This document shows positions 7,545 through 10,445 of a DNA stretch of 10,445 nucleotides, piece after piece. The DNA is from Nostoc sp. CHAB 5834 (GTDB lineage: Bacteria; Cyanobacteriota; Cyanobacteriia; Cyanobacteriales; Nostocaceae). Made by a program: the position numbers and the translations under genes. Numbering within the stretch: position 1 is the stretch's first letter; each line of letters starts with the position of its first letter. The stretch covers positions 1 to 10,445 of the forward strand of contig JAIVFU010000178.1 of the NCBI GenBank assembly GCA_020829485.1. Direction: 5' to 3'. The notes beneath the pieces are model-generated. The model made no database searches and was not told the DNA's origin. It was given only the letters and a program-made list of their open reading frames with translations.

Positions 7545-8482
7545 GCCGCTTTCTCCTGAGCGAGCGCCGCAGGACGCTTGCCGAGCAAATGGCAAATGGC
7601 ATAAGACAATTCTGCCCGGTTGAGGGTGTAGAAATGGAAATCGCGCACTCCGCCTGCATATAGACGGCGGCACATTTCGGCGGCAATCGTCGCCGCGACC
7701 AACTGCCGCGCTGGCGGATGGTCGTCGAGCCCCTCGAAGAGATGTGCCATCCATTGCGGAACCGACGTGCCGGTCATTTTCGACATGCGGGTTATCGCAG
7801 CAAAGTTTGAGACGGGCATGATGCCGGGAACGATCTCGGCATCTATGCCAGCTGCGGCGACGGCATCGCGGAAACGGAAAAACGTCTCGGGTTCAAAGAA
7901 GAACTGTGTGATTGCACGACTGGCGCCTGCATCTAGCTTGCGCTTCAAAAAATCGATGTCGGTAGCGGCGGACTGCGCTTCAGGATGGGTCTCAGGATAA
8001 GCGCTTACCGAAATCTCGAAAGGATGCAGCTTGCGCAAGCCTTCAACCAGTTCCGCCGCGCTGGCATAGCCGTCGGGATGCGGGATGAACTTACCATCGG
8101 AGTTCGGCGCATCGCCGCGCAGCGCCACGATGTGCCGAACGCCAGCTTCCCAATAAGCATTTGCAACGTCAGCTATCTCGGATTTGGAAGCTTCGACACA
8201 CGTTAAATGCGCTGCGGCTGGGATATTGGTTTCACGCGCAATACGCGCCACCGTATTGTGTGTGCGTTCACGCGTGGTGCCGCCTGCACCATAAGTTACA
8301 GAAACAAAACGAGGCTCAAGCGGTGCCAAGGTCACCACCGACTCCCACAATTGCTCTTCCATTTTCTCCGTTTTGGGCGGGAAAAATTCAAAGCTGATTT
8401 CGCAATCGCCCATTAGGCCTGCGAACAAGGGCGAAGCAACAGCTCGGCTGGCTTCCTGCATTTGGGCAAGGGGGAGAATCAT
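7541..8482 (-). CDS. metF: 5,10-methylenetetrahydrofolate reductase
   Basis: 313 aa, close to the usual bacterial MetF length. It reduces 5,10-methylene-THF to 5-methyl-THF with a flavin (FAD) cofactor and NADH, making the methyl donor for the two MetH proteins encoded next. Seen motifs: EISFEFFPPKT with the catalytic-type Glu at residue 32, SVTYGAGGTTRERT, ALRGD with Asp124 (flavin-contacting Asp in E. coli), SAYPETHPEA, ITQFFF with Gln193 (folate contact) and the late DFHFYTLNR. The start at ATG 8482 is supported by AAGGA 7 bases upstream and by a 4-base ATGA overlap with the regulator's stop. The N-terminus is about 20 residues longer than in the shortest homologs, so ATG at Met24 (MGDCEIS) is a less likely alternative. 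Its end overlaps the next gene by 4 bases, indicating translational coupling. Confidence 0.97.
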   Translation of the reverse strand: MILPLAQMQEASRAVASPLFAGLMGDCEISFEFFPPKTEKMEEQLWESVVTLAPLEPRFVSVTYGAGGTTRERTHNTVARIARETNIPAAAHLTCVEASKSEIADVANAYWEAGVRHIVALRGDAPNSDGKFIPHPDGYASAAELVEGLRKLHPFEISVSAYPETHPEAQSAATDIDFLKRKLDAGASRAITQFFFEPETFFRFRDAVAAAGIDAEIVPGIMPVSNFAAITRMSKMTGTSVPQWMAHLFEGLDDHPPARQLVAATIAAEMCRRLYAGGVRDFHFYTLNRAELSYAICHLLGKRPAALAQEKAA

Positions 8483-9459
8483 GCAACTATCCTTAATTTC
8501 GGGCTTGGGGCCGACTGCATTTGCCCCTGCTTTTGACCCATCCAGATTTTAACCGCGAGCGCGCCGCCATCTAGTGTCACCTGGTGCGCGAGATGGACAT
8601 TATTGGCTTGGAAGGCATTCCCGATGAGTTCGTCGGCAAATCCCAAACGCGCATGCGCATGCACGGTTCGGAGTTCCTCATGGTCGTGTGCTGCAAAGTC
8701 CACGATAATCAGTCTGCCTTTCGGCGCAAGCACGCGCGCAGCCTCAGCGATCACACCTTCGGGATGTTGGGCGTAATGCAGGACTTGATGGAAGATAACT
8801 GTGTTAAATTCACCGTCTGCCAACGGCAACGCGTTGAAATCGCCCAGCATGATTTCGATTTTGCCCGCGACGTCGGGCCCGAAATTCCCCAGCTTCGCGC
8901 GCGCCAGCCGCAACATTTCGATATTGTTATCGAGCGCTACAAAATGTTCGGCATTCGCGGCAAATAACTCGACCATCCGGCCGGTGCCGGTACCAACATC
9001 CAGAACATTACCAAGCGGAGCCATCGCCAGAATTTGCCCGATTGCATGTTCAACCTCAGACTCGGTCACATGAAGCGAGCGAAGCGAGTCCCATTCGTCG
9101 GCATGCGCGGCAAAATATGCGGCAGCCATATCCGTCCGTGCGGTTCGCACTTCGTCGAGTTTGATCAGGTCGCGCTGAAAGGCTTTAGCCTGCGTTATGT
9201 CGGTGCTGGCAAAGAGCGGAGCCAGTCTGCCGTCGGTCATGACTGGCCCAGGCCGCATAAAAACCCAGCTACCCTCTTTGCGGCGCTCCAATATACCTGC
9301 CTCGTCCAATATGCGGACATGACGCGAAACCCGGGGCTGGCTTTGGCCCAAAATCTGCACCAGTTCGCCAACCGACAATTCGAGTTTGAGCACCAAAAAT
9401 ACGATTCGCAACCGCGTCGGGTCGGCCAATGCGCGCGTTATGTTGAGCAAATCGATCAT
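8479..9459 (-). CDS. sahR: SahR-like regulator: ArsR-type HTH fused to SAM/SAH-binding methyltransferase domain
   Basis: 326 aa in two parts. Residues about 5-75 are an ArsR-type winged helix (ITRALADPTRLRIVFLVLK, then GELVQILGQSQPRVSRHVRI, then a wing with GSWVFMRPG). It has no cysteine in this part, so the metal sites of classical ArsR/SmtB members are absent. Residues about 145-310 are a class I methyltransferase fold: motif I DVGTGTGR at 154-161, an acidic LDNN after strand 2 (177-179), LGDFNALPL, and FHQVLHYAQHPEGV. This architecture next to metF and metH matches SahR, described in Proteobacteria as a repressor of methionine-cycle genes that responds to S-adenosylhomocysteine. Identity of the ligand here is inferred from the family. 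There is no Shine-Dalgarno before ATG 9459, and the promoter position suggests a leaderless mRNA. A palindromic operator lies just upstream, implying autoregulation of the whole operon. A true methyltransferase activity cannot be excluded. Confidence 0.87.
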   Translation of the reverse strand: MIDLLNITRALADPTRLRIVFLVLKLELSVGELVQILGQSQPRVSRHVRILDEAGILERRKEGSWVFMRPGPVMTDGRLAPLFASTDITQAKAFQRDLIKLDEVRTARTDMAAAYFAAHADEWDSLRSLHVTESEVEHAIGQILAMAPLGNVLDVGTGTGRMVELFAANAEHFVALDNNIEMLRLARAKLGNFGPDVAGKIEIMLGDFNALPLADGEFNTVIFHQVLHYAQHPEGVIAEAARVLAPKGRLIIVDFAAHDHEELRTVHAHARLGFADELIGNAFQANNVHLAHQVTLDGGALAVKIWMGQKQGQMQSAPSPKLRIVA

Positions 9460-9465
9460 TCGAAG

Positions 9466-9491
9466 ATCATATAAAGAAATCTTTATATGAT
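9466..9491. promoter_or_regulatory. Palindromic operator, probable SahR binding site
   Basis: atcatataaaga (9466-9477), centre aa, tctttatatgat (9480-9491): a perfect 12-base inverted repeat. Its core, ATAAAGA-N2-TCTTTAT, agrees with the site I recall for SahR/ArsR-type regulators of methionine genes in Alphaproteobacteria. It lies directly against the start of sahR and covers the -10 box and most of the -35/-10 spacer, the ideal place for a repressor. Confidence 0.85.
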
Positions 9492-9496
9492 GTCAA
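9466..9496 (-). promoter_or_regulatory. Sigma-70-type promoter of the sahR-metF-metH operon
   Basis: On the minus strand a perfect -35 TTGACA (9491-9496) is followed after 17 bases by TATATG (9468-9473), or after 19 bases by TATGAT (9466-9471). Either -10 places the start of transcription within about 2 bases of the ATG at 9459, predicting a leaderless or near-leaderless mRNA. The promoter is embedded in the palindromic operator. Confidence 0.75.
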
Positions 9497-9574
9497 TTGG
9501 CGCAAATAGGCCGTGTTTTCTACCTTTTAAGTTGAGTTAGGCGTAAAACTGCGTCTGATCGGCGCTACCCTGCA

Positions 9575-9663
9575 AAAAACCTGATTGCCATGGAAATATG
9601 AAGGGGCTAGAGGGGCAAACCGCAGACATTACTGCACTAGTGCTGTGTGCCTGTCAGGTTTTT
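9575..9663 (+). promoter_or_regulatory. Possible structured leader upstream of the Ala-rich lipoprotein gene
   Basis: aaaaacctga (9575-9584) pairs exactly with tcaggttttt (9654-9663). Between them lies a second perfect palindrome, gcactagtgc (9634-9643). The right arm ends in five T, so in the plus-strand RNA the outer stem could behave like an attenuator or a stable 5' leader. No promoter is clear in the 9497-9574 stretch. This could equally be chance or a small repeat. Confidence 0.3.
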
Positions 9664-9692
9664 CAATAAGTTTTGCTAGGGGGTTTTCCCAA

Positions 9693-10004
9693 ATGAAGAA
9701 AATTGCTGTATCTCTCGTACTCGCCGCTTCGCTCGGTCTCGCTGCTTGCTCGGGCGCTGAAGAAGCAACCACAGAAGCAACCGATGCAACTGCAGAAGCA
9801 ACCACCGAATCTGCTGACGCCGCTGTAGAAGGTGCTGACGCAATGGCAACTGACGCCGCTGCAACCACCGACGCTGCTGCGACCGACACTGCGGATAAGG
9901 CTGGCGAAATGGCTGACAAGGCCGGCGAAATGGCCGACACTGCTGGCGACGCTGCTGCAAAGGCTGGCGAAATGGCTGATGCTGCCAAGGAAGCTGCGAA
10001 GTAA
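9693..10004 (+). CDS. Small Ala-rich lipoprotein with internal repeats
   Basis: 103 aa from ATG 9693, chosen because an AGGGGG site lies 9 bases upstream and a lipoprotein signal peptide begins at once: MKKIAVSLVLAASLGLAAC, with lipobox LAAC and lipidated Cys19. The frame open back to 9585 adds residues without signal character. After Cys19 the mature chain is of very low complexity, about half Ala with Thr, Glu and Asp. The first half is built of EATTEATDATAEATTE-type words, and the second half carries three copies of KAGEMAD. The latter would form an amphipathic alanine-rich helix, somewhat like small outer-membrane lipoproteins or stress-type helical repeat proteins. It should be anchored in the inner or outer membrane facing the periplasm. 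No specific function can be named. A good terminator follows the stop, so the gene is probably its own transcription unit, divergent from the sahR operon. Confidence 0.85.
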   Translation: MKKIAVSLVLAASLGLAACSGAEEATTEATDATAEATTESADAAVEGADAMATDAAATTDAAATDTADKAGEMADKAGEMADTAGDAAAKAGEMADAAKEAAK

Positions 10005-10033
10005 TATCGCACTTTCGGCACATGCTGAAATCG

Positions 10034-10066
10034 AAAAGGCCGTCCTGTTCGCAGGGCGGCCTTTTT
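10034..10066 (+). terminator. Rho-independent terminator
   Basis: The stem aaaaggccgtcct (10034-10046) pairs with agggcggcctttt (10053-10065) through a six-base loop (gttcgc), with one G-T wobble, and ends in a run of five T. It lies 30 bases after the Ala-rich lipoprotein stop. Because the flanks are A and T runs, it could work in both directions. Confidence 0.92.
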
Positions 10067-10092
10067 CCTGTCTCGCGACACCGAGGACATGA

Positions 10093-10257
10093 ATGAGCAA
10101 ACGCTTCGCTCTTGCGCTATTGATCTTGCCGACCTCCGCTTGCGGGGACCAGACCGCGACGACCAACCCGGGCGGCGTAAGTGCTGAAGACGCAAAAGCT
10201 CTAGATGAGGCTGCCGAAAAGCTGGACACCGAAACTACGAACCAGCAGCAGCCTTGA
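10093..10257 (+). CDS. Very small lipoprotein (54 aa)
   Basis: A short gene with a good ribosome site (GAGG, 6 bases before ATG 10093) and a clear lipoprotein signal: MSKRFALALLILPTSAC, lipobox TSAC, lipidated Cys17. Asp at position +2 (Cys-Gly-Asp places it at +3) does not clearly indicate inner-membrane retention. The mature part of only 38 residues is hydrophilic, with a short acidic helix (SAEDAKALDEAAEKLDTE) and a Gln-rich end. It resembles, in style, the larger lipoprotein 88 bases upstream, but the terminator between them suggests separate transcription or read-through. No homologous family is recognised. The coding evidence is the ribosome site, signal peptide and lipobox together. 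Confidence 0.72.
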   Translation: MSKRFALALLILPTSACGDQTATTNPGGVSAEDAKALDEAAEKLDTETTNQQQP

Positions 10258-10273
10258 GAATTCGATATTTTGC

Positions 10274-10445
10274 CTATCGTTGGTGATAGGTAGCCACAGT
10301 CCGCGATACAAACTGCATGAATGCCATGCGGTCGGGAATTGGGGCGGTCGTGCTGCCCATCATCACGGCAACGGCATAACGCGTTCCATCGGGCGCCGTC
10401 ATGATTCCGATATCATTATAACCTGTCGACACTGGCGAAAGCACT
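10274..10445 (-). CDS. Class A beta-lactamase-like serine hydrolase, C-terminal end (5' end outside window)
   Basis: The last 56 codons of a minus-strand gene that begins beyond the right edge. They read GYNDIGIMTAPDGTRYAVAVMMG, split as GYNDIGIM, TAPDGTRY, AVAVMMG, and then end in a helix (DRMAFMQFVSRTVATYHQR). This matches the final beta strands and C-terminal helix of class A beta-lactamases, where NDI follows the KTG motif and a PxG turn precedes the last strand. The Ser-x-x-Lys, SDN and KTG motifs would all be upstream and are not visible, so resistance activity cannot be judged; a non-resistance serine hydrolase of the same fold is possible. It converges with the small lipoprotein gene, 16 bases from its stop. 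Confidence 0.75.
   Translation of the reverse strand, partial: VLSPVSTGYNDIGIMTAPDGTRYAVAVMMGSTTAPIPDRMAFMQFVSRTVATYHQR

Noticed and set aside
7545..7754. N-terminal extension of the homocysteine-binding MetH half
   Set aside because: These 70 codons lie inside metF in another frame and resemble no MetH sequence; the GTG at 7544 has a good ribosome site and overlap geometry.
9460..9574. SAH or cobalamin riboswitch before the methionine operon
   Set aside because: The promoter position leaves no 5' leader, and I see no cobalamin-box or SAH-riboswitch-like core; control by the palindromic operator explains the region better.
9585..9692. N-terminal extension of the Ala-rich lipoprotein
   Set aside because: It would bury the signal peptide and lipobox; the ATG at 9693 follows a strong ribosome site.
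9629..10229. Long minus-strand frames opposite the Ala-rich lipoprotein
   Set aside because: They are low-complexity shadows of the repetitive GC-rich coding strand; the plus strand has the signal peptide, lipobox and terminator.
10273..10290. Hairpin cctatc-N6-gatagg at the end of the beta-lactamase-like gene
   Set aside because: The stem is only 6 bp and AT-rich, with no proper T run after it on the minus strand; too weak to call a terminator.
1..10445. CRISPR array, tRNA or rRNA genes, integrase or transposase genes
   Set aside because: No regularly spaced repeats, no tRNA- or rRNA-like stretches and no recombinase motifs were found in reading both strands.

Overview
The window looks like a chromosomal segment of an alphaproteobacterium, most likely a sphingomonad (Sphingomonadales). 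This is inferred from the moderately high GC content, from a methionine synthase split into two genes next to metF and an ArsR-methyltransferase regulator, and from the short inverted-repeat elements between genes. No genus can be named with confidence from sequence alone.

Layout. Positions 1-1018 (+) hold the C-terminal part of a HerA/DUF87-type ATPase that enters from outside the window. Positions 1019-2740 are an accessory-looking stretch. It contains an AT-rich orphan gene (1102-1455), a 144-bp inverted-repeat element (1588-1731), a small antitoxin gene (1842-2066) overlapping a ParE/RelE-type toxin reading frame that is broken by a one-base frameshift (2063-2339), and a nested repeat element (2473-2721). 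On the minus strand follow a secreted beta-helix protein (2740-3672) and a short inverted repeat (3703-3768).

The core of the window is a compact minus-strand methionine/one-carbon operon, transcribed right to left: sahR-like regulator (8479-9459), metF (7541-8482), the homocysteine-binding half of methionine synthase (6498-7544), and the folate/cobalamin/activation half (3863-6481). The first three genes overlap by 4 bases each (ATGA, GTGA), and the last two are 16 bases apart. MetF makes 5-methyl-THF, and the two MetH halves together transfer its methyl group to homocysteine. The regulator has an ArsR-type winged helix without metal-binding cysteines, fused to a SAM/SAH-binding methyltransferase fold, as in the known SahR family. 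A perfect 12+2+12 palindrome (9466-9491) lies between a consensus -35 (TTGACA) and a -10 placed so that transcription would start at or almost at the sahR start codon. This suggests an autoregulated, leaderless operon that senses S-adenosylhomocysteine.

Right of the operon, on the plus strand, are two small lipoprotein genes: an Ala-rich, repeat-containing one (9693-10004) with a clear intrinsic terminator (10034-10066), and a 54-aa one (10093-10257). The window ends with the C-terminus of a minus-strand class A beta-lactamase-like serine hydrolase (10274-10445).

I see no convincing wholly new system. The best leads are the SahR operator/leaderless promoter, the frameshifted toxin beside an intact antitoxin, the AT-rich orphan gene, and the nested repeat.
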